In this document: in pieces, positions 1 through 9,554 of the stretch
How the letters are laid out: each line of letters starts with the position of its first letter
Position numbering within the stretch: position 1 is the stretch's first letter
NCBI RefSeq assembly: GCF_000970025.1
Contig: NZ_CP009528.1
Location: forward strand, 744,001 to 808,000
DNA length: 64,000 nucleotides
Direction of reading: 5' to 3'
Source: Methanosarcina barkeri MS
GTDB lineage: Archaea; Halobacteriota; Methanosarcinia; Methanosarcinales; Methanosarcinaceae
Position numbers and translations under genes: made by a program
Notes under the pieces: model-generated
The model's database searches: none
What the model was told of the DNA's origin: nothing
The model's input: the letters and a program-made list of their open reading frames with translations, nothing else

Positions 1-243
1 TCCACTGCCTCCCAGGGCTACTACTGTAGGCTGGACAGACTCATTCAAGTTTTTCCTTAGAATTTCCGGCAGATTACCAATGTCATCATTATGCATTACA
101 AGAATCCCGACACTTTTGTCTTCAAGCACAGATTTTACAACGGACTCAGTGGCTGCGGTATCTGTGGTTTCATAAACCTTCCTGACACCAGCCAGTCTGA
201 ATCCTGTAACAAATTCGCTCTTTCCGATCACCGCTAATTCCAT
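1..243 (-). CDS. ahaF: A-type ATP synthase subunit F (partial, C-terminus off the left edge)
   Basis: Subunit F belongs to the central stalk of the archaeal A1Ao ATP synthase and helps couple rotation to catalysis. The visible 81 residues begin [20 protein letters not shown] and continue through a GILVMHNDD stretch typical of subunit F. The family is about 100 residues long, so roughly 20 residues lie outside the window. Its ATG (241-243) shares one base with the ahaC stop codon, giving a TAATG junction that implies translational coupling. It is the last visible gene of the H-I-K-E-C-F series; the A and B subunits would be expected further left. Confidence 0.93.
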   Translation of the reverse strand, partial: MELAVIGKSEFVTGFRLAGVRKVYETTDTAATESVVKSVLEDKSVGILVMHNDDIGNLPEILRKNLNESVQPTVVALGGSG

Positions 244-1325
244 TATATAACCACCAACTGGTCTTTGATTAACTCATCACTGAGGCCAGTCTCCTTACCC
301 CTGAAAATGATCCGGAGATTAGTAGCCTCATTATGTTTATGAATGATATAATCCAGAATAGGTGCAACTGAGATCGGGGATACATGCGAGAGAACGGTTG
401 AAGATTCAAGATAATATCTTGTGAGCCTGCTTTCAAGAGTGGTCAAAGAAGTCATATCTGAACTCGTAACGCCTGAAATTACGTCCCAGTACTGAGTTCT
501 TTGAAGCTCATTGACAAACTCGTCATATGGGAGAGTCGCCAGTTTCTCCGGTTTTAACTCAAGACCGCCTTCAATCATGAGCGGCATGATTTCATCAAGC
601 TGCATAACTCCTGCTTTTTTCAGTCTGAAAAGATTTATTAAATTCTTGACGTCTACTTCCAATCTGACAACTTTAAGAAAGAGCTTGCGGTCTTTAGATC
701 TTGGTTTACCTATTACTCCAAACAAGCCTGTATAATACATTTTGTCAAGTTCGTTCTCTATGTATGCCAGGTTAGTTCCGTCAAACTTATGCAGCAGGGG
801 GTAGTATTCAGAGTATTTCAGGGCTTCAATTATTTCTTGATATGTAGCCTTGGCTGCAAGTTCTGACATCGACGTATAGGTAAACTCCCCAGCAGCAATC
901 AGTGATTCCATGATATCTTCAGCAGATGCATTGTAGATTTTACCACGGAGAAGTGTTTTTATGTTCCAGATGTCGTATCTTTTGAGATATGCGACAACTA
1001 GGTAATTCAATTCTCCTCCGGTGATTCTTACCAACTTATCATATGTGAGCGCAAGATTTCTGTTCAATGCGTGTTCTGCCAGATCGCCACCACTGTATTT
1101 CATTGCCAGTTCGTTAACGTCGTTTTTGTATTCAGACTCTTGGATAAAGCGGGTAATCCCATCAATCCCCATGTTAAGGAGCCGGGGATATGTTTCTTTA
1201 GGGAGCAGTTTGCTCTTCATAGCGCGGACGCGGGTTACGGCATAGGGATAGTTAGAAGTGCCATTTTTCTTTTTATCGGATTTTCGCGAGGGTTTTTGCC
1301 CCCAGAGTCTCTCCAAAAGCCGCAT
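243..1325 (-). CDS. ahaC: A-type ATP synthase subunit C
   Basis: Subunit C (360 aa) is the funnel-shaped protein that seats the central stalk on the membrane ring of the A1Ao ATP synthase. It is a helical protein of normal family length with no membrane segment. A basic N-terminus ([10 protein letters not shown]) precedes the conserved region that begins [16 protein letters not shown]. It starts 6 bp after the ahaE stop and ends overlapping the ahaF start by one base, so C and F are clearly co-translated. I see no internal promoter between E, C and F. Identification rests on gene order plus recognisable family sequence. Confidence 0.95.
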   Translation of the reverse strand: MRLLERLWGQKPSRKSDKKKNGTSNYPYAVTRVRAMKSKLLPKETYPRLLNMGIDGITRFIQESEYKNDVNELAMKYSGGDLAEHALNRNLALTYDKLVRITGGELNYLVVAYLKRYDIWNIKTLLRGKIYNASAEDIMESLIAAGEFTYTSMSELAAKATYQEIIEALKYSEYYPLLHKFDGTNLAYIENELDKMYYTGLFGVIGKPRSKDRKLFLKVVRLEVDVKNLINLFRLKKAGVMQLDEIMPLMIEGGLELKPEKLATLPYDEFVNELQRTQYWDVISGVTSSDMTSLTTLESRLTRYYLESSTVLSHVSPISVAPILDYIIHKHNEATNLRIIFRGKETGLSDELIKDQLVVI

Positions 1326-1331
1326 CGAACA

Positions 1332-1883
1332 TCACCCGTATAATATATCAGATATCTGCTTCAATGAACGCTCATACACGTTTTTCAGGATTGAATCATA
1401 TGTGAAATCTAACCTGACCGTTCCGTCCTCGTTTTCCAGAACAATTCCACCAATAGTATCAAGATTACCAGCGTAAGATAGAGAAGTTAACTTCTTGACA
1501 ATATCTTCAGAATCTTTAGAAGAGTAAACTCTAGCACCGCTAGCTTCGTACTTGTTGATAATATTTTTCAACAGCTCTTCTTTTTTGGATGCCGGCATTG
1601 ACTTAATTTTTTCAACTGTCTGGGCATAAACTTTATCTAGAAGATCCTTACGCTTATTAAGCGTAATTCTTTTCACTTCCAGATTTGCACTTGATATGAC
1701 CTGTTGGTGCAGATTTTGGAGGTCCTCTTCCGCCTTGGCAAGGCTGTCCCCGAGTGTTTTTTTCTGTACTTCCTTAGCTTCATTTATGATCTCGGAGGCC
1801 TTTGCATCGCCTTCGGCTTTTATACGGGAAACCTCAGCACTTGCACCCTCTTGGATGTCTTTTACAACAATCTCTAGTCCCAT
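1332..1883 (-). CDS. ahaE: A-type ATP synthase subunit E
   Basis: Subunit E (183 aa) forms the peripheral stalks with subunit H and attaches to the A1 head. The N-terminal half is a long charged helix rich in Ala, Glu and Lys (about residues 10-100, for example EGDAKASEIINEAKEVQKKT), as expected for a stalk coiled coil. The C-terminal half is a small globular domain. The start is supported by a GGAGGTG Shine-Dalgarno just upstream. The gene follows ahaK after a 194-bp spacer that can form several hairpins, the only sizeable spacer in the visible operon. Confidence 0.95.
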   Translation of the reverse strand: MGLEIVVKDIQEGASAEVSRIKAEGDAKASEIINEAKEVQKKTLGDSLAKAEEDLQNLHQQVISSANLEVKRITLNKRKDLLDKVYAQTVEKIKSMPASKKEELLKNIINKYEASGARVYSSKDSEDIVKKLTSLSYAGNLDTIGGIVLENEDGTVRLDFTYDSILKNVYERSLKQISDILYG

Positions 1884-1902
1884 GCTTACACCTCCAAATA
1901 AA

Positions 1903-1926
1903 TTTAGAGCAAAAAAGTGCTCTAAA
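1903..1926 (-). promoter_or_regulatory. Hairpin just upstream of the ahaE ribosome-binding site
   Basis: A perfect 9-bp inverted repeat (TTTAGAGCA / TGCTCTAAA, loop of 6) lies immediately upstream of the ahaE Shine-Dalgarno. Further copies of the AGAGC / GCTCT core and an imperfect CCTGG / CCAGG stem occur between here and the ahaK stop. The whole K-E spacer therefore looks structured in the mRNA. Inference: it could protect the transcript end or tune translation of ahaE relative to ahaK. Confidence 0.6.
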
Positions 1927-2051
1927 GCCTAGAGCAAAAACTCTAAGCTGCTTAGAGTGCAACGATACCTAGGAAAACTTAGAGCATTATAATAGCTCAG
2001 GCCTGCCTGGCAAGGAAAAAAGCCCAGGTAAGCCTAAAGCAATGCTCTAAG

Positions 2052-2079
2052 AAATTTAAGAGTGAAGGCTCTTAAATTT
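2052..2079 (-). promoter_or_regulatory. Hairpin overlapping the ahaK stop codon
   Basis: A perfect 11-bp inverted repeat (2052-2062 and 2069-2079, loop of 6) covers the end of ahaK including its TAA (2078-2080). There is no long U-tract after it, so it looks more like an mRNA-stabilising or attenuating hairpin than a strong terminator. Subunit K forms a multi-copy ring, so extra K message relative to the single-copy downstream subunits would be sensible. That role is an inference. Confidence 0.65.
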
Positions 2080-2323
2080 AAGCAGAATTGATAAGCAGTG
2101 CGACGACGAGACCGAATATAACAATGGTTTCTGGAATAACAGTAAGGATCAGGCCCTTACCGAATAATCCTTCGTTTTCTGCCATTGCGCCGATTGCTGC
2201 TGTACCGATATCTTTTTCAGCTATTGCGGACGCAATCCCAGTTAATGCGATTGCAATTGATGCACCGATTGCTTTTGCTCCTGCTGCGTCCAGAAATAAG
2301 TTTGCTGTTGCTCCATCTACCAT
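2078..2323 (-). CDS. ahaK: A-type ATP synthase subunit K (proteolipid c-ring)
   Basis: This 81-aa membrane proteolipid builds the ion-translocating ring of Ao. It forms a two-helix hairpin: helix 1 at about residues 18-35 and helix 2 at about 57-79. The ion-binding carboxylate is Glu65 in the PETIVIFG motif of helix 2. The length is that of a single-hairpin c subunit, not a duplicated form. It lies 4 bp downstream of ahaI and is followed by a structured spacer, see the hairpin overlapping its stop codon. Confidence 0.96.
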   Translation of the reverse strand: MVDGATANLFLDAAGAKAIGASIAIALTGIASAIAEKDIGTAAIGAMAENEGLFGKGLILTVIPETIVIFGLVVALLINSA

Positions 2324-2327
2324 GTTT

Positions 2328-4262
2328 TTATTCCTCCGTGTATTTTCTTATATATCCGAATGGGTTGAATTTTCTGCCCCCGCCTTCATAGAATTTTCCA
2401 AAGAATTCTACGTACTGCAACCTGAGTGCATGTAGTCCGGGAGCGATGATACTCAGAGCGACGTTAAGGGCGTGCCCGAGTATAAATACGATAATTGCAG
2501 CTATTGCCGCGAAACCGATCTTAGAATGATCAGCCCAGATCATGCTGAAGGATATGTCATTGACTGTACTTGCGATATAAATCGAAGATAAACCGACTGC
2601 GATAATACGGGCATATGAAAGAGCATTACCCATAAGAGATGGCAGTTCGACTATACCAGCGATACCCTCACCCATGGCGAGCATCACAATTCCAATAACA
2701 AAAACAGCAGCACCAACATACATCAATGCTGAAATACCAACATAACCAATAGCTGCAATAAGTACACCAAGCTCAATAATCATCCAACTGCCTTTTTCAA
2801 GAAGAGCATGTTTCATCCCGTGTTCTCTTGCAACGTTTGTAAATCCAAACACGTACCCGAGATTTAGATGAATCAGTCCGACGACGACGCTTAGTATAAT
2901 CATACTCATTACCATGTGAGCCCTGTGAATTGGGAAAGTAAAGGCCTCTCCTCCAATTGATTGGAACAGGGTTACTGTATGCCAGAATGGAAGTAAACCT
3001 TGTTCTTCATGCGTACTCGCCAGAGGGAATCCCAGAAACTCACCATAAATAAGTCCAAAGAAAATCGTCCAAATCTGACAATAAATAAGAATATTCATCA
3101 TGTCAGCTACTGCATCTGACTTTATTGCCTTTTTAATAGCCAGTGCCATTGCTCCCAATATCAGTGCATATCCGATGTCTCCGAGAATCATTCCGTAGAT
3201 CAGCGGGAAGGTAATGAAAATCGCTGAAGATGGATCTATTTCAAAATATTTAGGTCTTGCATACAGATCCATAATCTGCTGCATCGGTGCCACTGCTTTT
3301 GAGTTATTGTACTCAACGGGGGCATTTTCTTCTTCCTCCTCGCGAACTTCGAGGTTGGTGATGTATGCCCTTCCATTAGTGGCGTTGTTAACTACACTGA
3401 CAAGCCTGTCATAACTTTCGGTGGGGGTCCATCCATCAATTATGAATGCATTTTCAGATGTAGCTATCCTAAGAGGCAGCTCTGCTTTCTGACTCTCGAT
3501 ACTCAGGACTTCGTCGCTTGCAAGGATAAAATCGGCGTACTTTGTTTTCAAGGACTCGATCTCACCCTTTAAGGATTCGATCCTTCTGGTGACGTCGGCT
3601 TCTTTCTGTTCAATGGATCTTAAAAGTTCGCTTGGGACACCACCTCTTTCAGGAACTCTAAGCTCTTTGAATCCAAGACCCTGAAGTAATTCGTAAACTT
3701 TGTCGGCATCATTATTAGCTACAAACAGTACAACTGCTTTTGATTGAGGATCAAAGTACAGTTCGTAAGCTTGGGTGATACTCGAAATCTGACTTGCTTC
3801 TAGGTTACTTTTTAAAATGCCTGCGAAAACCTTGATGTTTTCGTAGCCACGGAAATAATCAAAGTCAAGATCGATGGGCAGATAAGGCAGGACTTCCTTT
3901 TTCTGGGTGTCCATATCTTTTAATTCATTTTCAAGCTGGGAAATTGATTCCGTTTTAGCTGAAATTGTTCTGTCCAGTTCATTTAACTTCGAGTCAAGTT
4001 CACGCAGAACAGCGTCAGATTTCTGAACTACCGGTTTTTTGCTTTCAATCCCCAAATAATTGGCGATAGATCGGATCTTCACAAGCTTTTTAGAGACTTC
4101 TTCTGCGTTTTTGAATGGCTTGCTGATCTTAAAACCAGACTCGTCTTCGACAAAGTCTTCGACGTGAAAAAGATTTGTATCATGTAGTGCATCGATGGTT
4201 TCTTTTAGAATGCTTTTGTGCCCGACAATAACGGCCCTTGTCATCTGTTTAGGTCTACTCAT
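2328..4262 (-). CDS. ahaI: A-type ATP synthase subunit I (subunit a, stator of Ao)
   Basis: Subunit I provides the stator half-channels of the Ao motor. The N-terminal half is soluble with coiled-coil stretches (around residues 85-125 and 220-250). The C-terminal half has about seven to eight membrane segments. The conserved channel arginine is visible in [16 protein letters not shown] chose the ATG at 4262 (644 aa, [11 protein letters not shown]) over an in-frame ATG 18 bp upstream because the family begins with this sequence. The start overlaps the end of ahaH by 8 bp, implying coupled translation. It is followed closely by ahaK. Confidence 0.95.
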   Translation of the reverse strand: MSRPKQMTRAVIVGHKSILKETIDALHDTNLFHVEDFVEDESGFKISKPFKNAEEVSKKLVKIRSIANYLGIESKKPVVQKSDAVLRELDSKLNELDRTISAKTESISQLENELKDMDTQKKEVLPYLPIDLDFDYFRGYENIKVFAGILKSNLEASQISSITQAYELYFDPQSKAVVLFVANNDADKVYELLQGLGFKELRVPERGGVPSELLRSIEQKEADVTRRIESLKGEIESLKTKYADFILASDEVLSIESQKAELPLRIATSENAFIIDGWTPTESYDRLVSVVNNATNGRAYITNLEVREEEEENAPVEYNNSKAVAPMQQIMDLYARPKYFEIDPSSAIFITFPLIYGMILGDIGYALILGAMALAIKKAIKSDAVADMMNILIYCQIWTIFFGLIYGEFLGFPLASTHEEQGLLPFWHTVTLFQSIGGEAFTFPIHRAHMVMSMIILSVVVGLIHLNLGYVFGFTNVAREHGMKHALLEKGSWMIIELGVLIAAIGYVGISALMYVGAAVFVIGIVMLAMGEGIAGIVELPSLMGNALSYARIIAVGLSSIYIASTVNDISFSMIWADHSKIGFAAIAAIIVFILGHALNVALSIIAPGLHALRLQYVEFFGKFYEGGGRKFNPFGYIRKYTEE

Positions 4263-4584
4263 TAAGGACCGCCCTCTCAAACTCCTGTACTAGGTAATTG
4301 ACGGATTTGTCGATGTTAGCTTGAGCTTTTTGGGACATGGCTAATGCGTTTTTTTCACCATCGGTTATGATCTTATCTCTTTCCTCCAGGATCTTTTTTT
4401 CACCCTCTTTAAAAGAGTCTTGTGCAGCTTTATGTGCATCGATTTCGGCCTGTTTCAGGATTTCCCTGGCTTCAGCCCGAGCTTCGGAGATACGCTTGTT
4501 TTTCGCTTCAATGGCTTCGTCAACCATTGACTTAGCGTTTTCCTCTGCTTTTTTTATTTCAGATAAGATTTCATTTTTAGCCAT
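4255..4584 (-). CDS. ahaH: A-type ATP synthase subunit H (peripheral stalk)
   Basis: Subunit H (109 aa) pairs with subunit E in the peripheral stalk. The whole protein reads as one long charged helix rich in Ala, Glu and Lys with heptad-like spacing, the usual appearance of this family. It is the first gene of the operon, preceded by a GGAG Shine-Dalgarno (ACGGAGATTCAC-ATG). Upstream is a long AT-rich region that must hold the operon promoter. Its end overlaps the ahaI start. Confidence 0.93.
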   Translation of the reverse strand: MAKNEILSEIKKAEENAKSMVDEAIEAKNKRISEARAEAREILKQAEIDAHKAAQDSFKEGEKKILEERDKIITDGEKNALAMSQKAQANIDKSVNYLVQEFERAVLNE

Positions 4585-5341
4585 GTGAATCTCCGTCTCT
4601 CAAAATTTAATATATAAATTAATAATTAAAAATCCCTACTCCAATGGAGGTAGTTAACAAATCCTTCGCGAAAGAACTATATAACAGCTTCGGTTTTATC
4701 CAAGAAGAGTGGAAGATCTATAATGAAAAATCATTATATATCTAAAGTATAAGAAATTTTTAAGAAAATTAAAATTATAAATAGCAAAATATCTGGTTAA
4801 AATGATAAAGATTAAATATAACAGTAAAAAATAATTGAACCCTAACAGTGAAATATAATTAAGTACCGAAAAAATATCAAATAAAGTACCGAATATAAAA
4901 TGTGAAGCGTAACCTGCATATGTTAAGTAAAATCTGAAAAATATATTCAAAATTCTATTGAAGTCATATATAAAATTATAAATGAATTCATTCATATTAA
5001 GGAATTTTAGTCTCTTTTTTTCTAAATGAAAGCTTTTAAAGGTTTGTTTCAAGCACGAAATATAAGTTGCTTTATTTGGCCAAAACTTTTAAAATTTTTC
5101 TTTTGATATGTCAAGTTTCGAGAAAATCAAACCATTCAAAAGCTAATTTTCTAAAATAAACTCTTGTACGGGTTCCGAAGGTATATGAATCCGGTATGCA
5201 GGTATCAGTATTCAAAATTTTGATTAAAATATCAAATTATTATCCAGAAAAAAAGGGGTATTTCAAGAATAATGTCTTAATACCGGTTATTTTCCTCACC
5301 AACAGTTAAAAAAACAAAATTAAAAAATAACATAAAAAATG
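4585..5341. other. Non-coding AT-rich region, aha operon promoter and leader
   Basis: About 750 bp separate ahaH from the radical SAM gene. On the minus strand a TATA-like GATATATAATGA lies near 4737 and another near 4683, each allowing a leader of roughly 70-130 nt before ahaH. A short imperfect inverted repeat (CTACTCC / GGAGGTAG, 4636-4653) would fall in that leader. A 118-codon minus-strand reading frame at 4696-5052 is extremely Phe/Ile/Tyr/Asn-rich and looks like a by-product of AT content. Nothing else is recognisable. Confidence 0.5.
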
Positions 5342-6523
5342 TTATTTAACCCTGTAAGGGATCTTTGCGCCCTGAGGTATTGTATGAATATATTCTTTCC
5401 GAAAATCGGGGTTGCGCATCATGCAATATGCGGCATTATCTTTTTTGTAAGCTTTGTGCTTACCCATACGCTTCCAGATAACTTCCAGGGGTTCTTCACA
5501 GATATTTCCAAAGGATAGAGGAGTGTAAGCACAGGGCATTACTTCCCCATCCGAAGCAACATGCATCCATCGTCTTCCAGCAAAACACCCAAAAAGACTT
5601 GGGCCCAGAAAATACGGAAATGCGGTGACTCTGGGACCTTCAGGTTTAGAGTTCATTTTTTTCTGGAACTTCTCAAGCTTTGAGACATCTTTTTCCCCGA
5701 TTACTTCATCTTCGTGCTCAAGCCAGCGTCCGACGGCAATAATTTCATAGATGGAAAGTTCATGCATTCCAAGGTTAAATGCAAGGTTGTAAAATTCTTC
5801 AAGGTCATCGATATTGTGAGGGGAAACAACTACAAACATATCAGTAAGGATCCCGGCAGTGATTGAATTTTTGATTCCGGCGATTGAATCTTTGTATGCA
5901 CCTTCTCGGCCCCGAATGCGGTCGTGTTCGGCTTCAAATGGGCTGTCCAGACTAATTCTTGAGGCGTATAATCCTGCGGCTTTAAGCTCCTTAGCCCTTT
6001 CTTCGGAAAGCTTGAAACCTGAGGTGAGACAGGTAGCAATTGCTCTTGATTTATCGACTCTGGCTACCATCTCTACAAGATCGTCTCGAAGCATGGTCTC
6101 CCCTCCATCGAAAGCAATAAGATAAGACCCAAGATCCAGGCTCTGGTCTATAGCTCCGGAAATTTCATCCAGAGTAAGTTCCTTTTCTGGCTTGATACCA
6201 GCTGCTCCACAGTGGATACATCGGTTAGGACAGCGAGCCGTAATTCCTATTGAAAACTGATCCGGAACCCTTTTTTTCCGGATAGCTGCGATCTCAGCAC
6301 TTATCACCCGGCTGAAAACAGGCCCCGGAATTGGTGGGATCCATGTAGAGAAAATAATCTCATTTTCATCCACTGAAATGGGTTTTTCTTCCGCAAAAAT
6401 GTTGTTTATGCGTTTGAGGATAGGGTTTGCAAGATGGGAAAGAGGACCTTCTACATCAAGCACAATTTTTTCGTTTTCTGTACTGGCATTTACTTTAAGC
6501 ACCGGACTATCATATACTCGCAT
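5342..6523 (-). CDS. Radical SAM protein with SPASM-like C-terminus
   Basis: This enzyme (393 aa from the chosen start) should cleave S-adenosylmethionine at a [4Fe-4S] cluster. The cluster motif CPNRCIHC (CxxxCxxC) follows an N-terminal extension of about 90 residues. The usual GGE-type motif appears as FDGGETMLRDD. C-terminal cysteines in LFGCFAG, EVMPCAYTPL, GNICEE and AAYCMM suggest a SPASM or twitch auxiliary-cluster domain. I prefer the ATG at 6523, preceded by AGGTG, over a TTG 27 bp upstream. The substrate is unknown. Being next to a prenyl diphosphate synthase of the methanophenazine type makes a role in cofactor biosynthesis a fair but untested guess. Confidence 0.85.
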   Translation of the reverse strand: MRVYDSPVLKVNASTENEKIVLDVEGPLSHLANPILKRINNIFAEEKPISVDENEIIFSTWIPPIPGPVFSRVISAEIAAIRKKRVPDQFSIGITARCPNRCIHCGAAGIKPEKELTLDEISGAIDQSLDLGSYLIAFDGGETMLRDDLVEMVARVDKSRAIATCLTSGFKLSEERAKELKAAGLYASRISLDSPFEAEHDRIRGREGAYKDSIAGIKNSITAGILTDMFVVVSPHNIDDLEEFYNLAFNLGMHELSIYEIIAVGRWLEHEDEVIGEKDVSKLEKFQKKMNSKPEGPRVTAFPYFLGPSLFGCFAGRRWMHVASDGEVMPCAYTPLSFGNICEEPLEVIWKRMGKHKAYKKDNAAYCMMRNPDFRKEYIHTIPQGAKIPYRVK

Positions 6524-6676
6524 GGATACACCTGGTAAATTTGTTAGCAAAAGTTGGAAGACTTATTAAAAGTTAGAAAACTTATTGGATTAGATAAATT
6601 AAATAATGTTATTTTTCCATTTACATACCGGAAATTTGACAGTGTCGCAGTTCATTTTTCAGGAAAAGCTGAGCAA

Positions 6677-7534
6677 TTAAACAATCTCAAGCATATCAAT
6701 AGTTATGTAATCGGTAATCTGAAAGAGTTTGTTCCTTGCCGGACATTCGTTAAATGTCAACAGGGTCTCTTTTGCGGCATTAACACGCATCTTTACAGCA
6801 TTTATAGATTTTTCTATTGCTTCTTCCTTTGACATATTCTTCATGTAAACATGCGGCAGAGTTTCAGATGTGAATTTCGATTCCTTGCCTTCGACCACTT
6901 CAAGAAACTCAAGAATGTCGTCAACAATCTGGTATGCAGTTCCCAGGTAATTTCCAAAAACATTAAAACGCCTGGTCAGGACTTCATCAGCTCCTCCAGT
7001 GTATGCCCCTATGGAAGCGCTGATGGCAAATAAAGAAGCCGTTTTCTTGTAAATGCATTCGAAATAGTTATTTTCTCCAAAATTGTCCTTATCGAGTCTC
7101 AGATCAAGGACTTCTCCTTCAGCCATATCCATCCCGGCTTTTCCGAAGTCTCTGACTACTTTTTCCCCATACGGAGAAATAAACTCAAAACATTTTGCAA
7201 TCAGGTAATCGCCACAAAGAAGAGCCCTGGAAGGGCCAAATTTTTCAGGGGCTGATGGCAGGTTTCTTCTAACAAGTCCCTGATCCAGCAGGTCATCATG
7301 GATGAGGGAAGCCGAGTGCATCATTTCAATAGCAAGAGCTGCATTGAGGCTCTGTTGGTACGAACCTGAACAGATCTCACTGGAGAGAAGGAGGATGATT
7401 GGTCTAATTCGCTTTCCTCCGGTATTACAGACATGTTCTACCATTTTTTTCAAGCTGGAGTCGTTCATTTGATCAATGAAGCTATTTATTCCTGATTCGA
7501 CATATCTGTATTCTTCCCACTCTTCAATATTCAT
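6677..7534 (-). CDS. Polyprenyl diphosphate synthase, candidate geranylfarnesyl-PP synthase for methanophenazine
   Basis: An all-trans prenyl diphosphate synthase (285 aa) that condenses isopentenyl diphosphate units. The first Asp-rich motif is HDDLLDQGLVRR and the second is YQIVDDILEF, both binding Mg-diphosphate; GGKRIRP near the N-terminus is the IPP-binding signature. In Methanosarcina mazei an enzyme related to quinone-type synthases has been described as making the C25 side chain of methanophenazine, and this gene is the obvious candidate here. That assignment, and the chain length, are inferences. The start at 7534 has a CGGAG Shine-Dalgarno overlapping the stop of the upstream small gene, so the two are translationally coupled. 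Confidence 0.85.
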   Translation of the reverse strand: MNIEEWEEYRYVESGINSFIDQMNDSSLKKMVEHVCNTGGKRIRPIILLLSSEICSGSYQQSLNAALAIEMMHSASLIHDDLLDQGLVRRNLPSAPEKFGPSRALLCGDYLIAKCFEFISPYGEKVVRDFGKAGMDMAEGEVLDLRLDKDNFGENNYFECIYKKTASLFAISASIGAYTGGADEVLTRRFNVFGNYLGTAYQIVDDILEFLEVVEGKESKFTSETLPHVYMKNMSKEEAIEKSINAVKMRVNAAKETLLTFNECPARNKLFQITDYITIDMLEIV

Positions 7535-7539
7535 CAATA

Positions 7540-7731
7540 TTACTCCGTGTACTTGAACGGGCATCTGGTAACGATCTTATTCGCCTCAAACTTAAGTTCA
7601 GAAACACAGTTTTGTAAATACTTACTGTTTCCTTCGGCAAGGTTAGAAGGAGAGCTTGTATATTCTAGATGAACCTTCAAGTTCTCATTATTTTCGTCCC
7701 TTTGTTCAAAAACTGTCATTTTGGGGGCCAT
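7540..7731 (-). CDS. Small conserved-looking protein coupled to the prenyl synthase
   Basis: A 63-aa soluble, charged protein that I do not recognise. It begins MAPKMTVFEQRDENNENLKV and has two cysteines (QNCVSEL and TRCPFK). It ends 5 bp before the prenyl synthase ATG, and that gene's Shine-Dalgarno overlaps its stop codon. This arrangement argues that it is a real first gene of the operon. The composition is ordinary, unlike the low-complexity frames nearby. No membrane segment or signal peptide is seen. Confidence 0.6.
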   Translation of the reverse strand: MAPKMTVFEQRDENNENLKVHLEYTSSPSNLAEGNSKYLQNCVSELKFEANKIVTRCPFKYTE

Positions 7732-7901
7732 CTCAAGATTTCCATTTTAATAATCTTCTAGAATTTATCATTATTTCCTGGGATTTTATAATTATTTCTA
7801 GAATTTTACCTTTTGCTCGATATGAGCCAGAAGATCAGATAGAACCTTAGCTATTACAAAATAACTATCCAAAGACTCAATATCGTGCAGATGTATAAAG
7901 A

Positions 7902-7968
7902 ACACTCCAGAGTACACACTCCAGAGCACACACTCCAGTGCACACACGCCAGAGCACACACGCCAGGA
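7902..7968. repeat. Tandem 14-bp repeat, five imperfect units
   Basis: The unit ACACTCCAGAGCAC runs head to tail five times with one or two changes per copy; the last copy is incomplete. It lies in non-coding DNA upstream of the prenyl synthase operon. No spacers separate the units, so it is not a CRISPR array. Confidence 0.8.
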
Positions 7969-8943
7969 ACAGGCCAGCAGTACAAAAAAGTGCGAGCAGT
8001 ATTCTCTTTTGCGTTCGTTTAAACTCCGTATAACACGATCATTACATTAACTTTTTGTTAAGCTCTGAATATTTTATCAGTTATACAAAAGGATATGCAA
8101 TTTATAGGAACAGCTTGACCAAAAATCCTGAATAAATAAATTAGAGTTATTCTATATCATAGAGCTACTCCGCTAGAAAACAGGGAAATCATAAATTAAG
8201 AGGATAAGAGGCCAGGAAAATTATATATTCACTTATTACAGGATAAGTAAATAGCATTTGTGATCTAGTTATCAGGACAAAATTGTTATTACATTTAAAA
8301 TGTTACATCGCTTCGAATTTCAAATAATAATATTTTGAGGGATTAGCGCAGAAATAGGATATTTTTATTGAAAAATTAATAAAAAATAGGGAGTTTAACA
8401 AAAAAATCTGGTTTTAACATAGTAATAAAATATCATTATTGAGAGTATATTTTTTACAATATACTCTTAAATATATGTGTTATACAAATTCTTCCTTAGA
8501 AGATTGAAGGTTGACAATAAGATAAAACTGGCTATATAAAATTATAATATATAATTTATCGATGGTATAACTGGAACATTTTTGCACTCATTACTAGCAG
8601 ATTGTATATTCATATCCAGTTTTACCCCTACCGGACAATTTCAAACAAATATCTGTACTTAACTTGTCCAGCTGCTGTATCACAAAAAATATACGCGAAG
8701 AGAAGTTTATTAGAGTTTCTTCAACGCAGGTAACACTAAAAATGTAGTGAAATATAATTAAAGAAGATATGTCTTTTGAAGTAACTCCGCTGGAGTGGAT
8801 AGAAAGTCCGATGGTTTATCCAAAATCATCTCCTCCAGTAAAATAGAAAAAACAATTTCTTATAGAAAGAACAATTTCTTTTGCCCCAAAATCAGTCCAC
8901 TTAGCTCAGTATCTTAATTAAAGTTCAACCCCTTGAGCGCAAT

Positions 8944-8990
8944 CGTTGACCCGCAACCGTTGACCTGCAACCGTTGACCTGCAACCGTTG
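8944..8990. repeat. Tandem 14-bp repeat CGTTGACCTGCAAC
   Basis: Three units plus a 5-bp remainder, with one C/T difference in the first unit. It lies in non-coding DNA upstream of the tRNA pair. Confidence 0.8.
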
Positions 8991-9302
8991 TGCCGTTTGA
9001 TCAACCGATCACGTCGTTTTCATTCACAGTTTTTTAAACAGGTTCGCGCTCAAGTAGTTTCTTGAAAATGTTTACGCCGCGTGCCCCAATGTGAAATTTG
9101 GGTAAATAATCCATTCTATAAGAGTTGAAAGGTGATTTTACTTATTCATAATTCAACTCTCTTGAGATAAGCGAAGCTTAGCGAAAAGATTTCTGTTCTC
9201 TAAGACGGAGCTCAGGAGCAAAAAGGTCTTTGTCCTCCCAAGACGAAACTCGAACAGCGAAAAGATTATATATAACAAATACCTCTAGATGTGTTGCAGT
9301 TT

Positions 9303-9374
9303 GCGTTGATGGTCTAGCGGCTATGACTTGGGCCTTCCAAGCCCAAAACCCGGGTTCAAATCCCGGTCGGCGCA
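9303..9374 (+). tRNA. tRNA-Gly (anticodon TCC)
   Basis: A complete cloverleaf can be drawn. The acceptor GCGTTGA pairs with TCGGCGC through two G-T wobbles. The anticodon arm TGGGC-CTTCCAA-GCCCA carries TCC, and the T arm contains GGTTCAAAT. CCA is not encoded. A TATA-like TTATATATAAC lies about 35 bp upstream, consistent with its own promoter. Confidence 0.95.
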
Positions 9375-9469
9375 TTTAATAATTCTCTAATAAGAATATC
9401 TTAACTGCTCTTTTTCCCATTTTGTATTAATTAAACATATTAAATGAAATAATTAAATTAAACATTAGT

Positions 9470-9554
9470 GCGAGGGTTGCCCAGCTAGGTCAAAGGCGAT
9501 GGGCTTAGGACCCATTTTCGTAGGAATTCGTGCGTTCGAATCGCACCCCTCGCA
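9470..9554 (+). tRNA. tRNA-Leu (anticodon TAG)
   Basis: The acceptor stem GCGAGGG / CCCTCGC is perfect. The anticodon stem ATGGG / CCCAT encloses CTTAGGA with anticodon TAG. A long variable arm, as expected for class II tRNA-Leu, precedes the T arm with CGTTCGAATC. CCA is not encoded. It lies about 95 bp after tRNA-Gly and the two may share a transcript. Confidence 0.95.

Larger units (their letters stand above)
7732..9302. other. Long non-coding stretch with tandem repeats and a hairpin
   Basis: About 1.57 kb without a convincing gene. Near the left end are five imperfect 14-bp units (ACACTCCAGAGCAC type, 7902-7968). A 10-bp perfect hairpin (AGAGTATATT / AATATACTCT) sits at 8442-8467. Three and a half 14-bp units (CGTTGACCTGCAAC) lie at 8944-8990. 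Near 9175-9265 is a degenerate segment (GCGAAAAG with CTCCCAAGACG) that recurs upstream of purA. The right end holds the TATA box of tRNA-Gly (TTATATATAAC near 9266). Confidence 0.6.

Noticed and set aside
4696-5052. 118-codon minus-strand frame upstream of ahaH
   Set aside because: Almost only Phe, Ile, Tyr, Leu and Asn with no ribosome-binding site; expected from very AT-rich DNA.
8769-8846. 25-codon frame MSFEVTPLEWIESPMVYPKS
   Set aside because: Composition looks protein-like but it is too short, with no ribosome-binding site or context.
9178-9375. 65-codon minus-strand frame over tRNA-Gly
   Set aside because: Antisense to a clear tRNA and starting inside it.
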